DNA of 46,788 nt from DATEEG01 sp035525055 (GCA_035525055.1 DATLEZ010000146.1:1-46788), one strand, 5' to 3'. Positions 16,453-24,955 are shown, counted from the first letter of the stretch. A program made the numbers and translations. Notes: generated by a model from the sequence alone, not told the origin.

Positions 16453-17127
16453 GTGGCTATGACCGATCCCGTCGAGCACATCGGACGTGCCACTCTCGTC
16501 GATGAGGTGGCTGACCGCCTGCGCGAGCTCCTGTTCTCGGGCCAGATCAAACCGGGCGAGCGCATCCGAATCCGACAGATTCAGGAGCGATTCGGAGTCT
16601 CCCACATTCCGGTGAGGGAGGCACTGCGGACGCTGGAAGGAGAAGGCCTCGTCGAGTCCAAACCTCAGCGCGGTGCTGTGGCTGCCCCTGTGTCGTTGCA
16701 GCTGCTCGATGAGGTCTACGACGCCCGACGACTGCTCGAGCCCCAGATAATCGCCCGCAGCCTCAAGTCGATCAGCGCCGACCAACTCGAATCTGCCGCC
16801 GAAGCCCTTGTCCGCCTCGAAGCCCTCGACGTCACCAGCAGCCTCGATTTGTTCTTTGAGGCCCATCGCACGTTCCACTGGCTGCTGCTGCAACCGGGCG
16901 CAACCGAAACCCTGGAGCGGATGCTCAATCAGTTGTGGCGTGTCTCCGAACGGTTTGTGAGGATTTCCAACCTGGTCTATCCCGCCGATGTTCAGGTGGC
17001 GAGGGATCAGCATCGACAGCTGCTCGAGTTGGTCAGAACCGGGGACCCGGCGGCGCAGGAGCTGGTCGACCGTCATCTCCATATCACCCAGGACGCCTTA
17101 CGAGCTCACCAACCCGATCAGACATGA
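16453..17127 (+). CDS. GntR-family regulator, FCD subfamily, of the region C cluster
   Basis: This is a 224-aa transcription factor. The winged helix spans residues about 14-75 (VDEVADRLRELLFSGQIKPG, then FGVSHIPVREALRTLEGEGL). The FCD domain follows, with RRLLEPQIIARSL and the metal-type residues FFEAHRTFHWLLLQ and DQHRQLLELV, where the expected His residues are present, unlike the other GntR in this window. Start is GTG at 16453 or ATG at 16459; neither has a strong ribosome-binding site. It is divergent from the transport arm and its stop overlaps the convergent hydrolase gene by 10 bp. Position and the two matching palindromes make it the likely controller of the whole cluster. Confidence 0.9.
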   Translation: MAMTDPVEHIGRATLVDEVADRLRELLFSGQIKPGERIRIRQIQERFGVSHIPVREALRTLEGEGLVESKPQRGAVAAPVSLQLLDEVYDARRLLEPQIIARSLKSISADQLESAAEALVRLEALDVTSSLDLFFEAHRTFHWLLLQPGATETLERMLNQLWRVSERFVRISNLVYPADVQVARDQHRQLLELVRTGDPAAQELVDRHLHITQDALRAHQPDQT

Positions 17128-17936
17128 CCGGCGGCAAGCTGACCATTAAGCCAGGCAAGCGTGACTCGGTTGAACGTGTCGGGATCCTGCAAACCAAAGA
17201 GGTGCGATCCTCCAGCGAAGACCTCGAGCTGAGATCCGGGGATGGCCTCGTGCAGCTCACGGGAATACTGCACTGGGATGCACATGTCGAGTTCACCCAC
17301 TGTGATCAACGTCGGCGCTGAAATCGAGCTCACCTGGCCGAGGAGGTCGTGCGACAGGTTGGCTTCCAGTTGACCCTTCAGTCCTTCGAGGGGAGAGGAG
17401 TTGGCTTTCATCGATGCGAGGATCGTTTCAACCCGGTCGAAATGGTCGATGAAGAACTGGGGAGGGAAGAGATAGAGAATTGCAGCCTCGTAATAGAGGT
17501 CGAGGCCGCCGCACTCGAGAAACTTCTTGAGCAGACTCAGATAGGCGCTTGCGTAACCCCGGGTCTTGGCCCAGGTCCCGTGCAGCTGCAGGGTCGCCAC
17601 CCTCTCCGGGTTGTGGATGGCCAGGTGCTGGGCAACCGCGCCGCCCAACGACATTCCAGATATGTGCGCCCGCTCCACCCCCAGCGCGTCGAGCAGGCCG
17701 ATGGTGTCCTTCGCCATCATTTCGACCGTGTAAGGGCCGGGGGGTGAGCTGCTCTTACCCGAGCCCCGATTATCGAACAGCAGACAGCGATACCGAAGCC
17801 GGTAGGCCTCGGCCTGGGGGAGCCACCGTGAGCTGTCGCCCCCGGTGCCCCGGATGAAAACCACAGGTGTCCCCTCGCCGTCTCCATGCCATTCGTAGTA
17901 GACGTCGATCCCGGTACTCACGCTCACCACGCTCAT
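17118..17936 (-). CDS. Alpha/beta hydrolase
   Basis: This is a 272-aa alpha/beta-hydrolase-fold enzyme. The nucleophile elbow is GMSLGG (S96). The oxyanion region is VVFIRGTGGDSSRW, the FDNRGSGKSS strand-loop is present, a late acid lies in ITVGELDMCIP, and the catalytic His is in GGSHLFG. The ATG at 17936 has AAGGGAG 6 nt upstream and overlaps the amidase stop by 4 nt, so the two genes are translationally coupled. The frame extends to 17978, but that would run into the amidase. Ester, lactone or C-C bond hydrolysis are all possible; the operon context suggests a late or side-chain hydrolysis step. Confidence 0.9.
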   Translation of the reverse strand: MSVVSVSTGIDVYYEWHGDGEGTPVVFIRGTGGDSSRWLPQAEAYRLRYRCLLFDNRGSGKSSSPPGPYTVEMMAKDTIGLLDALGVERAHISGMSLGGAVAQHLAIHNPERVATLQLHGTWAKTRGYASAYLSLLKKFLECGGLDLYYEAAILYLFPPQFFIDHFDRVETILASMKANSSPLEGLKGQLEANLSHDLLGQVSSISAPTLITVGELDMCIPVQYSRELHEAIPGSQLEVFAGGSHLFGLQDPDTFNRVTLAWLNGQLAAGHV

Positions 17937-19342
17937 CGATTGCTCCCTTCCACCTGTCCCACGGTCAGGGGCGGCCACCCCAAATGGATAGCAATCGATT
18001 CGGCCGCGAGCGCGGCCGTCAACTCGTCATCCCAGGCAGCCGTCAATTGAACACCGACCGGGAGCCCGTCATCGTCAAGCCCCACCGGTACGGTCACGGC
18101 CGGCAACCCGGACAGGTCTTGCGGTACCGTGTAGCCCATCACCAGATCCCGAAAAGCTATCGACTCGCCCCGGTGCTCAACCCGATCGGGGCGGTCTCGT
18201 CTCGACGGCCCTCCGGCCGCTACCGGCGTCACCAGGAGATCGATCCCCGACGCAAAGATCTCTGCAAAGGAAGCCGTGACGGCTAGCGCGTCGCGTCGGG
18301 CGTCGAGGTAATCGGCGATCTGGACTTCGGCCGCTATCTCCAGACGGTTGCGGACATCTACCCCGTAAAGGGCCGCTCGACTTGGGAACGTACCCAGCGT
18401 CGCGGAATGGACGTGATACGCCTCGGCCATCTGGATCTTGCCGAACGCGGGTCGAATGATGTCGGCCAGGGGAAATTCGACTTCAACGACTTCCATGCCC
18501 ATGGCGCCGAGCCTGTCGACCGCGTCCGCGAAAAGTGCAGAGTGATCGTTGCACAACGGAACGGGGTGAAGGTCGGGGCACAGCGCCACCTTCGGACGCG
18601 AGCGAGGAGGGTTGAGCTCGGTCAGACGGGTGGTGGGGTCCTCGGGGTCGTGACCAGCCAGCACCGACAGAGCGGCCACGGCATCGTTCACGGACCGAGC
18701 AATCGAGCCAGGATGGTCGAGCGACGGAGCCAGCGACACGATGCCCCGTTTGGAAACCCGGCCGTAGGTGGGCTTCAGACCCACCACCCCGCAGAAAGCG
18801 GCCGGGATGCGGATGGATCCCCCCGTGTCCGATCCCAAGGCCAAGGGCACCATCCCGGTTGCCACCGCCGCGGCCGATCCACCGGAAGATCCGCCTGGTA
18901 CGCGGGAAAGGTCCCAAGGATTGGCGGTGCTTCCCAGGTTGGCGTGCTGGGTTGTGATTCCCCAACCAAACTCGTGCGAGCGGGTCGTCCCGACCACGAT
19001 CGCCCCAGCGCTTCGCAATCGCCGTACGGCTTCGGCGTCGACCGGGGCAACTCGTCCCATGAGAACCTCGGATCCGTAGGCGCCATTGGTTCCCGCCACA
19101 TCGAACAGTTCCTTGATCGCAACGGGAATGCCCTCCAGGGGACGAGCATCGCCCGCCACGCGTGCATCGGACTCGGCGGCCTCCGCTAAGGCCGACTCGC
19201 CCAGCACCTGACGAAACGCTCCGACCTCCCGGTCCACCTCTGCGATGCGAAGGAGCATGCTCTCGACGACTTCGGTGGGGCGAAGGTGGCCCTCCCGATA
19301 AGCGGAGACCAATCCTGCGACGTCCAGTTCCCAAGGCTCCAT
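17933..19342 (-). CDS. Amidase (amidase-signature family)
   Basis: This serine amidase of the AS family, 469 aa, hydrolyses carboxamides to acid plus ammonia or amine. The Ser-cisSer-Lys triad is visible: K77 in IPVAIKELFD, S152 in GGSSGGSAAA and S176 in GSDTGGSIRIP, followed by GVVGLKPTYGRVS. A GatA role is unlikely because GatB and GatC are absent and the context is catabolic. It lies 1 nt after the cupin gene and overlaps the hydrolase gene, forming a three-gene minus-strand operon. A cytoplasmic location is expected because no signal peptide is seen. The substrate amide is unknown. Confidence 0.92.
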   Translation of the reverse strand: MEPWELDVAGLVSAYREGHLRPTEVVESMLLRIAEVDREVGAFRQVLGESALAEAAESDARVAGDARPLEGIPVAIKELFDVAGTNGAYGSEVLMGRVAPVDAEAVRRLRSAGAIVVGTTRSHEFGWGITTQHANLGSTANPWDLSRVPGGSSGGSAAAVATGMVPLALGSDTGGSIRIPAAFCGVVGLKPTYGRVSKRGIVSLAPSLDHPGSIARSVNDAVAALSVLAGHDPEDPTTRLTELNPPRSRPKVALCPDLHPVPLCNDHSALFADAVDRLGAMGMEVVEVEFPLADIIRPAFGKIQMAEAYHVHSATLGTFPSRAALYGVDVRNRLEIAAEVQIADYLDARRDALAVTASFAEIFASGIDLLVTPVAAGGPSRRDRPDRVEHRGESIAFRDLVMGYTVPQDLSGLPAVTVPVGLDDDGLPVGVQLTAAWDDELTAALAAESIAIHLGWPPLTVGQVEGSNR

Positions 19343-19343
19343 G

Positions 19344-19736
19344 TCACTCCTCTGCCGAGATGTATCCGGCCGCCCCCAAAGAAGAAGCGCCGCCCAGAAC
19401 CCACAGAATCACAAAGTCCTCATCCCCGTCGGCGACGGCTCCGTGCACCGTCTTGCGGGGCACGAAAATAACGTCACCGGGCCCCACGTCATACCAAGTG
19501 TCCCCCACCCGGTGGGAACCGTGACCGGACATGACAATGATCGTTTCCTCGGCGTTGGGATGCGAGTGTTGCTCGTGGGTTCCGCCGTGAGCCGGATAAA
19601 CGGTCTGGCCGACTGCAGTTAGTTCGGCCCCGTTCCGGACGTCGCTCACCAGCCACCGGACATCAAGATGACTGAAGGCGGTGCCGGAAAGGTCGGCCGG
19701 CGGTGTGGTATCGGCGCGAACTACGTACTCGGTCAT
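19344..19736 (-). CDS. Cupin-domain protein
   Basis: This is a single-domain cupin of 130 aa. Motif 1 is approximated by HEQHSHPNAEETIIVMSG, with clustered His and Glu residues for a metal. Motif 2 is GPGDVIFVPRKTVHG, with the final His. Such small cupins act as dioxygenases, isomerases or ligand sensors, and the reaction cannot be read here. It is the first gene of the minus-strand cupin-amidase-hydrolase group, with its start 46 bp from the ABC ATPase start on the opposite strand. The shared palindrome at 19772 could therefore control both directions. Confidence 0.85.
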   Translation of the reverse strand: MTEYVVRADTTPPADLSGTAFSHLDVRWLVSDVRNGAELTAVGQTVYPAHGGTHEQHSHPNAEETIIVMSGHGSHRVGDTWYDVGPGDVIFVPRKTVHGAVADGDEDFVILWVLGGASSLGAAGYISAEE

Positions 19737-19771
19737 TCGACTCCTACCCTAGGCATTTTGACCCAATAAAT

Positions 19772-19786
19772 ATATATGGTATATGT
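19772..19786. promoter_or_regulatory. 15-bp palindromic operator, copy 2, overlapping the ABC ATPase start codon
   Basis: ATATATGGTATATGT matches copy 1 at 16364 in 13 of 15 positions. The ATG used by the ATPase gene (19783) lies inside it, and no ribosome-binding site is seen. So either the transcript is leaderless or the real start is slightly downstream (GTG at 19792). It also lies in the 46-bp gap upstream of the divergent cupin gene. Confidence 0.6.
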
Positions 19787-20562
19787 TTACTGTGACTCTC
19801 AGAGACGAGGTACCGGCCCTCCGGGTCAGCAAACTCGAGAAGTCCTATGGGCCGGTTCGGGCACTTCGGGGGGCCAGCTTCGACCTATATCGGGGTGAGG
19901 TCCTTGCCCTAGTGGGCGACAACGGAGCTGGAAAATCGACTCTGGTGAAATGCATCGCTGGAGACATCCAGCCCGACGATGGCGTGATTGAGGTCGATGG
20001 CGTGGCGGTGCGAATCGACGATCCGCAGAAGGCCCGCGCTCTGGGCATCGAGACGGTCCACCAGGATCTGGCCCTGGTCGAAGGTCTCGACATCGCCACC
20101 AACCTCTTTCTCAATCGAGAGTTGTTGGTCCGGTGGCCGCTTCTCCGCCAACTCGGTTTCATGGACAAACAGCGCATGTATCGGGAGACCACGGAGACTC
20201 TGGCCCGGCTTCACATCCGCGTCCCTTTGGTGCGCCAAACGGTCGATCGGCTGTCGGGGGGTCAGCGTCAGTCGATTGCCGTGGGCAAGGCGGTGGCCTG
20301 GGGTCGTCACATCGTGCTCTTGGACGAGCCCTCGGCGGCGCTGGGCGTTGAGCAGTCTCGCCTGGTGTTGGACCTCATTGTCCGGCTACGGGACACCGGG
20401 GTGGCGGTTCTCCTGATCAGCCACAACATGCAGCAAGTCATCGATGTTTGCGACCGTGCGGTGGTCCTACGCCATGGTGAAAAAGTCGGGGATGTAGTCA
20501 TCGGTGAAGTGACCGCCCGCGACCTGGTCGACCTGATCACGGGCGCCCGAGCAGAGATCTGA
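19783..20562 (+). CDS. ABC transporter ATP-binding protein, sugar type (single domain)
   Basis: This is the ATPase subunit, 259 aa, of the importer whose permease and binding protein lie at 14167-16335. Walker A is GDNGAGKST, the Q-loop is VHQDLALVEGL, the signature is LSGGQRQ, Walker B is IVLLDEPSAALG and the H-loop is ISHNM. It carries one nucleotide-binding domain rather than the tandem RbsA arrangement, so it must act as a homodimer, as in FrcA-like systems. It opens the long plus-strand operon. The ATG overlaps a palindromic operator and lacks a Shine-Dalgarno sequence. Confidence 0.93.
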   Translation: MFTVTLRDEVPALRVSKLEKSYGPVRALRGASFDLYRGEVLALVGDNGAGKSTLVKCIAGDIQPDDGVIEVDGVAVRIDDPQKARALGIETVHQDLALVEGLDIATNLFLNRELLVRWPLLRQLGFMDKQRMYRETTETLARLHIRVPLVRQTVDRLSGGQRQSIAVGKAVAWGRHIVLLDEPSAALGVEQSRLVLDLIVRLRDTGVAVLLISHNMQQVIDVCDRAVVLRHGEKVGDVVIGEVTARDLVDLITGARAEI

Positions 20563-20611
20563 AATGAGTATCGACACCTCGACCGTCACGCACCGGGAAG
20601 GGGAATAGTTA

Positions 20612-21457
20612 ATGGCCACCATTCTGATGGGCTACGACGTCGAGTTCTCGGCGATTGGCGAGAACATGTGCCGAGCAGGCCTCCTGATGTTCTATCCGGA
20701 GCTACCGGATGACACCACCGCCGCCAGCCTCGAGATCATCAGGCGCAACCACAAGGAACTCGGGGCGAGAGCAACACTGTTCGTTTGCGGTCGTACTTTG
20801 CTTCATTCGCTCCCTGCTGTCGCCAAGGCTTCCAAGGACCAGGTGTTCGAGATCCAGCAGCACACCTACAGCCATGTTCTCTTCAAGCCCGACGTCTGGG
20901 AGGGTGGAGTGTTCAAACCCTCGCCACCGGAGGCGTTGGTGCACGAGGTGACGGCCACCTCGGCACTGCTCAAACAGCATCTGGGAGTCGACTGCACAGG
21001 TCTCCGTACCCCCCACGGTTACTACCAGGGGCTATCCGATCGGCCCGACCTGGTCGGCATCCTTGACCAAGCCGGCATCCAGTACGTCAGCTCGTGGGGC
21101 CGTAATGAAGCCAACGGCAATCCGACTCCCATCGAGGTCCAGCCGTTTTGGTACACCGAACAGGGGTACCCGGACATTCTCGAGCTTCCGTTTCAATTCT
21201 GGCTCGATGGCACCTGGTTCGAGGCCTATGGCCCCGAACGAGGGCGGGAGTTCCTCGATGTGTTGAAGGCGGGGGTGGATGAGATCGTCGAGAAAGATCT
21301 CGTCTACGGGGTTGCCTTCCACGACTGGGCGATGCTCCGATATAACGAGGAAAGGATCGGCTGGGTCCGAGGGCTCATGGAGTATGCCTTGGAGTCAGGA
21401 GTCGAAGTGATGTCTTATGGCGACTATTACGCACGAATGGTGTCAGAACGGCGATGA
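20612..21457 (+). CDS. Polysaccharide deacetylase-fold hydrolase (NodB/PuuE-like)
   Basis: This is a 281-aa NodB-homology metalloenzyme. D9 in MGYDVEFS and the H84-T-Y-S-H88 pair supply metal ligands, and RTPHGYY forms motif 3. The absence of a signal peptide and the C-terminal AFHDWAMLRYNEERIGWVRG resemble the cytoplasmic PuuE/cyclic-imidase-like clade, whose members open amide rings such as allantoin, rather than secreted chitin or peptidoglycan deacetylases. GGGAAGGGGA stands upstream of the ATG. Its place among an amidase and an amidohydrolase supports C-N bond hydrolysis of a small molecule. That function is an inference. Confidence 0.87.
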   Translation: MATILMGYDVEFSAIGENMCRAGLLMFYPELPDDTTAASLEIIRRNHKELGARATLFVCGRTLLHSLPAVAKASKDQVFEIQQHTYSHVLFKPDVWEGGVFKPSPPEALVHEVTATSALLKQHLGVDCTGLRTPHGYYQGLSDRPDLVGILDQAGIQYVSSWGRNEANGNPTPIEVQPFWYTEQGYPDILELPFQFWLDGTWFEAYGPERGREFLDVLKAGVDEIVEKDLVYGVAFHDWAMLRYNEERIGWVRGLMEYALESGVEVMSYGDYYARMVSERR

Positions 21458-21795
21458 GGCGCCTCGTCCCGCTACTCATCGCGGTGACTTCCTGCTACCT
21501 CCCTGGAAGAGAAACGATATTGCCCATCGCCAATCAGGTTCAGGTGCCCGTATACCGCTGCAATGCCGACTTTGTGAGTGGCGACATCCTCAACAACGCC
21601 GATGTCCCAATTGTCGTGATGATCAAAGCCAAGTGGGTCGACAGTGCGAGCACCACCTATCACGAGGTCGAGGCCGGCCCGTTCTCGGCGGGGGCTAACT
21701 CCTCGGTCCAGTGGGTGGTGGAAACTGAAGAGTCGGTGGCGGATCCGGCTCAATGCTTGGCTGAGATTGTCAGTGTGACTGAAGAACAACCTTGA
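21454..21795 (+). CDS. Small predicted lipoprotein, 113 aa, unknown function
   Basis: The ATG overlaps the deacetylase stop (ATGA), so it is translationally coupled. The N-terminus MRRLVPLLIAVTSC looks like a short lipoprotein signal with C14 as the lipid site. The mature part (VQVPVYRCNADFVSGDILNN, then VIVMIKAKWVDSASTTYHEV) has the beta-strand pattern of small Ig-like or FxLYD domains, which often accompany transport or cell-surface systems. No family is recognised with certainty. It is odd as the only exported protein within an otherwise cytoplasmic enzyme operon. Confidence 0.7.
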   Translation: MRRLVPLLIAVTSCYLPGRETILPIANQVQVPVYRCNADFVSGDILNNADVPIVVMIKAKWVDSASTTYHEVEAGPFSAGANSSVQWVVETEESVADPAQCLAEIVSVTEEQP

Positions 21796-21832
21796 TCGAA
21801 AGACCGAACGAACCATCCCAAGGAGGAAAGAC

Positions 21833-22708
21833 ATGACCACTCCCACCACCTCAGACGTGCGGACATCACCTCTCAGTCCGGAGGAGATCCACGAGTTCAG
21901 CAACCGGGGAATGCTTCGACCGGGGAAGGTCTTCGACGACGGCCAGATAGCCAAATTGGTCGCCGCCATCGAGTTGGCTCGGGAGCGGGAACGAGAAGCC
22001 GGTCGTGAGTACGACCTGCTCGATCAGAGCCTTTGGCCAAAAGAATCGGAGTTGCCCCCCGAGCCCGGAAAGTCGGTCGGGTTCCTGTTCAACCTGTGGC
22101 TTTGGAACGACGACGTCCGGAAAGCAACCATGAGCCCGGTGCTGGCCAAGTGGTCGTCGCAGCTGCTTGGTGCTCGTCAGGTCCGGCTGCTGGAGGACAA
22201 TGCCCTCTTCAAAGATCCTGGCATCGGTGGCAGCCTCAAGTGGCATCAAGACTATCCGTACTGGCCGCTTGCCCAGCCCAACGCCGTGACCGCCTGGATC
22301 GCCCTGGGCATCGTTGACGAGGCCAACGGAGCGATGAAGATGGTCCCCGGGAGCCACTTGACTGGGGAGACCTTGCCCGCTGCTTTTGGTACCGGATCCA
22401 CCTACATGGAGGACATGCGCGCCCCGACCGTCAAGGCGATCGGCGATCCCGACCAACTCGGGTTGGAACAGGTGAGCATCGACCTTCAGCCCGGGGAGGT
22501 GTCGTTCCATCACTCCCTCACGTGGCATGCCTCGGGGCCAAACACGACCACCGATCGGCCCCGTCGGTCGATCGTCATTCGCTACGTCGCCGACGGCACC
22601 ATTTGGCTGGGAAAGCGCCGCTACGAGTTCAACTACAGCGACGAGGAGGTCGGCTTTTCGCCCGGGGAGCCCTTGCAGGGCAAGTACTTTCCGATTATCC
22701 CCTTCTGA
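21833..22708 (+). CDS. Phytanoyl-CoA dioxygenase-family (PhyH) Fe(II)/2-oxoglutarate oxygenase
   Basis: This is a 291-aa non-haem iron dioxygenase. The facial triad is H138-x-D140 in LKWHQDYPYW and H232 in LTWHASGPN. A downstream Arg cluster (DRPRRSIVIRY) would bind 2-oxoglutarate. AGGAGG lies 6 nt before the ATG, one of the best ribosome-binding sites in the operon. PhyH enzymes hydroxylate small molecules or acyl-CoAs, and bacterial members act on amines, phosphonates and natural products. Here it may activate the substrate before hydrolysis. The gene is 37 nt after the lipoprotein and 13 nt before the amidohydrolase. Confidence 0.92.
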   Translation: MTTPTTSDVRTSPLSPEEIHEFSNRGMLRPGKVFDDGQIAKLVAAIELAREREREAGREYDLLDQSLWPKESELPPEPGKSVGFLFNLWLWNDDVRKATMSPVLAKWSSQLLGARQVRLLEDNALFKDPGIGGSLKWHQDYPYWPLAQPNAVTAWIALGIVDEANGAMKMVPGSHLTGETLPAAFGTGSTYMEDMRAPTVKAIGDPDQLGLEQVSIDLQPGEVSFHHSLTWHASGPNTTTDRPRRSIVIRYVADGTIWLGKRRYEFNYSDEEVGFSPGEPLQGKYFPIIPF

Positions 22709-22721
22709 TGGAGGTTGAATC

Positions 22722-24107
22722 ATGAGCAATTCCGGCTACAGGGTGACCGGCCGGGTAATCCCGTGCGAAGACGAGACCGTCATCGAGTCAGGGGTCGTGA
22801 TCACAGAAGCTGACAAGATCGCATGGGTCGGACCGGTCGAACAACTGCCAGTCCAATATCGGGGACCGGAGTACACCGAGATCGACGGGCGTGGGCAATC
22901 CGTCATGCCCGGACTGATCGACGGTCACATGCATATCAGCTTCGGGGAGGCAGCCTCCGAAGAAGAGCTGTCGATCTACACCCCTGCCGAGTATCGGGCG
23001 ATCAGAGCGGCGGTAGATGCCGAGAAAGCTCTGCTGGCGGGAGTGACCAGCTCCTGCGACCCGGGAGGCCCTTATCGAGTGGCGGTAGCTGTTCGCGACG
23101 CCATCGCCGGCGGGCTCATCCAGGGTCCCCGGATGGCCTGTGCTGGCAAGCAGATCACCACCCAGCAGGGGATCGCCGATGGATTTCCCTCCTGGATCGG
23201 CGTGCCCGAGTCGTCCTTCGGTGCTCTGGTCCGAAGCAATGAGGAGCTCGTCCAAGAGATCCGCAATGAGGTCAAAGACGGAGTTGACCTCATCAAGATC
23301 GCCGGATCGGGCAGCACCTCCGATGAATACGCCGCCTTCCGGCTCGAAGAGCTGGAACTGGCGGTCGACGAGGCCCATCGTCTGGGACGCCCGGTCACAA
23401 TCCATGCCCGTTCCCGGCAATCGGTCGAGTACGCCGCTAAGGCAGGCGTGGACTGGATCATGCATGCCTCCTATATGGATGAGCCCACGCTGGAAATGGT
23501 CCTGGAGAAGCAGATCCCAATCCTCCCTGCATTGACTCTGCTGATCAACACCTTGGAAGCCAACCGGGCCGATCTCACGCCTGCCGCTCGCGACCGCTTC
23601 GGTCGCGAGATAGACGCCGCCGTTGGCATCATCAGCAAGGCGGCCAAGGCCGGGGCAACCCTGATCTGTGGCTCGGAATCGGGGTTCGCCATGACTCCCT
23701 ACGGGGAGTGGCACGCCCGGGAAATGGAGATCTTCGTCGACATGTTCGGAACTACCCATTTCGAAGCCCTGCTGGCGATGACTCGAAACGCGGCGCGGGC
23801 GGTGCCGCGCCACACGCCCATGATCGGAACCCTCACCCCCGGGAAATACGCCGACCTGCTGGTCGTGGCAGGTAATCCTGACGAGAACGTCCGCATTCTC
23901 CAAGACAAGACCAACCTCGTCCACGTCATGCAGGGCGGTCGAATAGTGAAGGCATGGCGTCCGTCCGAAGCCGTCAGGATGAAGCACGCCTTTGAGAAAA
24001 CCCACCTCTACACCCCGGTGCCGTATCGCAGCGCCGACCGCGAGGCCGGCCCCAGCGCAGACGAACTCCTTGGTCGCGGCGCTCTGGCGGCGTTCCCACC
24101 GGGATGA
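22722..24107 (+). CDS. Metal-dependent amidohydrolase (imidazolonepropionase/prolidase-like)
   Basis: This TIM-barrel amidohydrolase of 461 aa has an N-terminal composite domain. The metal ligands H69-x-H71 are in LIDGHMHIS, a probable bridging K192 is in VDLIKIAGSG, H228 is in VTIHAR and H248 is in IMHAS. The strand-8 position, normally Asp in G-(T/S)-D-x-G, reads GSESGF with E319. A typical C-terminal MIGTLTPGKYADLLVV follows. It is expected to hydrolyse an amide, lactam or amidine, one of three C-N hydrolases in this cluster. The gene sits 13 nt behind the PhyH gene and its stop overlaps the SDR start. Confidence 0.92.
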   Translation: MSNSGYRVTGRVIPCEDETVIESGVVITEADKIAWVGPVEQLPVQYRGPEYTEIDGRGQSVMPGLIDGHMHISFGEAASEEELSIYTPAEYRAIRAAVDAEKALLAGVTSSCDPGGPYRVAVAVRDAIAGGLIQGPRMACAGKQITTQQGIADGFPSWIGVPESSFGALVRSNEELVQEIRNEVKDGVDLIKIAGSGSTSDEYAAFRLEELELAVDEAHRLGRPVTIHARSRQSVEYAAKAGVDWIMHASYMDEPTLEMVLEKQIPILPALTLLINTLEANRADLTPAARDRFGREIDAAVGIISKAAKAGATLICGSESGFAMTPYGEWHAREMEIFVDMFGTTHFEALLAMTRNAARAVPRHTPMIGTLTPGKYADLLVVAGNPDENVRILQDKTNLVHVMQGGRIVKAWRPSEAVRMKHAFEKTHLYTPVPYRSADREAGPSADELLGRGALAAFPPG

Positions 24108-24955
24108 CCTTGGTTCGCCGCCGGCTTTCCGCTCTCATCGATCTCGGTGGTCGTTTGGCGATAGTGACAGGGGCCGGCCAGGGTTTCGGCTACGCCATCG
24201 CCGCTCGACTAGCCGACGCCGGCGCATCGGTGGTGGTCGCCGATCGTGATGTCGATCGAGCGCAACTGTCGGCTGCCCGGATCGGGAACACTCAGGGAAA
24301 GGCGATTGCTGCCCGGGTGGACGTATCGGAACCCGAGTCAGTCGAGGCCCTCTTCGCTTCCCTTCCCGGGCCGGCGGACATCGTGGTCAACAACGCAGGA
24401 GTGTTCTCCAACTACCTCGCTCATCAGATGCCACCGGAGGAATTCGCCCGCATCATGCAGGTCAATGTCAACGGCACCTTCTATGTCAGCCGGGCCTTCG
24501 TGAGGGCCGCTCTCGCCGCCGGTCGATCGGGGACCATCATCAACATCGCCTCGGTCGACGCCTTCCGCGGATCGGCCGAGGGCCTAGCGCACTACACCGC
24601 CTCCAAACACGCCATCGCCGGTCTTACCAGGTCGATGGCGATGGAATTCGCCCCGAGGGGGATCCGGGTCAACGCCATCTGTCCTGGTGCTTCGATGACC
24701 GAAGGTGCCACCGCCCTCGTCACCGAAGGTGCCCCGGAAGGGATCGACGTGGCAGCGCAGTGGGACGGGATTGTCGAACGCACGCCGATGGGTCGGCTGT
24801 GCGATCCCGACGACGTCGGGCGAGCGGCGGTGTTCCTCGCTTCGGATCTAGCCGAATTCATTACTGGTGTCTTGTTGCCTGTTGACGGCGGGATTCTTGT
24901 CCAGCCGCTCGAGGGATATGTCTCAACCACGAAGGAGCTCCATGAACTTCCCTGA
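24104..24955 (+). CDS. Short-chain dehydrogenase/reductase
   Basis: This is a classical SDR of 283 aa. The cofactor motif is TGAGQGFG near residue 23, VVADRD follows strand 2 and suggests NAD(H) preference, then NNAGVF, catalytic Ser in NIASVDAF and Tyr/Lys in YTASKHA. The ATG overlaps the amidohydrolase stop (ATGA). Its role is inferred as oxidation of a secondary alcohol to the ketone used by the downstream E1 enzyme, perhaps the alcohol made by the PhyH oxygenase. Confidence 0.92.
   Translation: MTLVRRRLSALIDLGGRLAIVTGAGQGFGYAIAARLADAGASVVVADRDVDRAQLSAARIGNTQGKAIAARVDVSEPESVEALFASLPGPADIVVNNAGVFSNYLAHQMPPEEFARIMQVNVNGTFYVSRAFVRAALAAGRSGTIINIASVDAFRGSAEGLAHYTASKHAIAGLTRSMAMEFAPRGIRVNAICPGASMTEGATALVTEGAPEGIDVAAQWDGIVERTPMGRLCDPDDVGRAAVFLASDLAEFITGVLLPVDGGILVQPLEGYVSTTKELHELP

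Noticed and set aside
16336..17082. Long N-terminal extension of the substrate-binding protein frame (to 612 aa)
   Set aside because: It overlaps the divergent GntR gene over its whole length, and the signal peptide with a strong ribosome-binding site begins at 16335.
22788..24005. 405-aa antisense open frame
   Set aside because: It lies fully opposite a well-supported amidohydrolase and shows no domain; high GC makes such antisense frames common.
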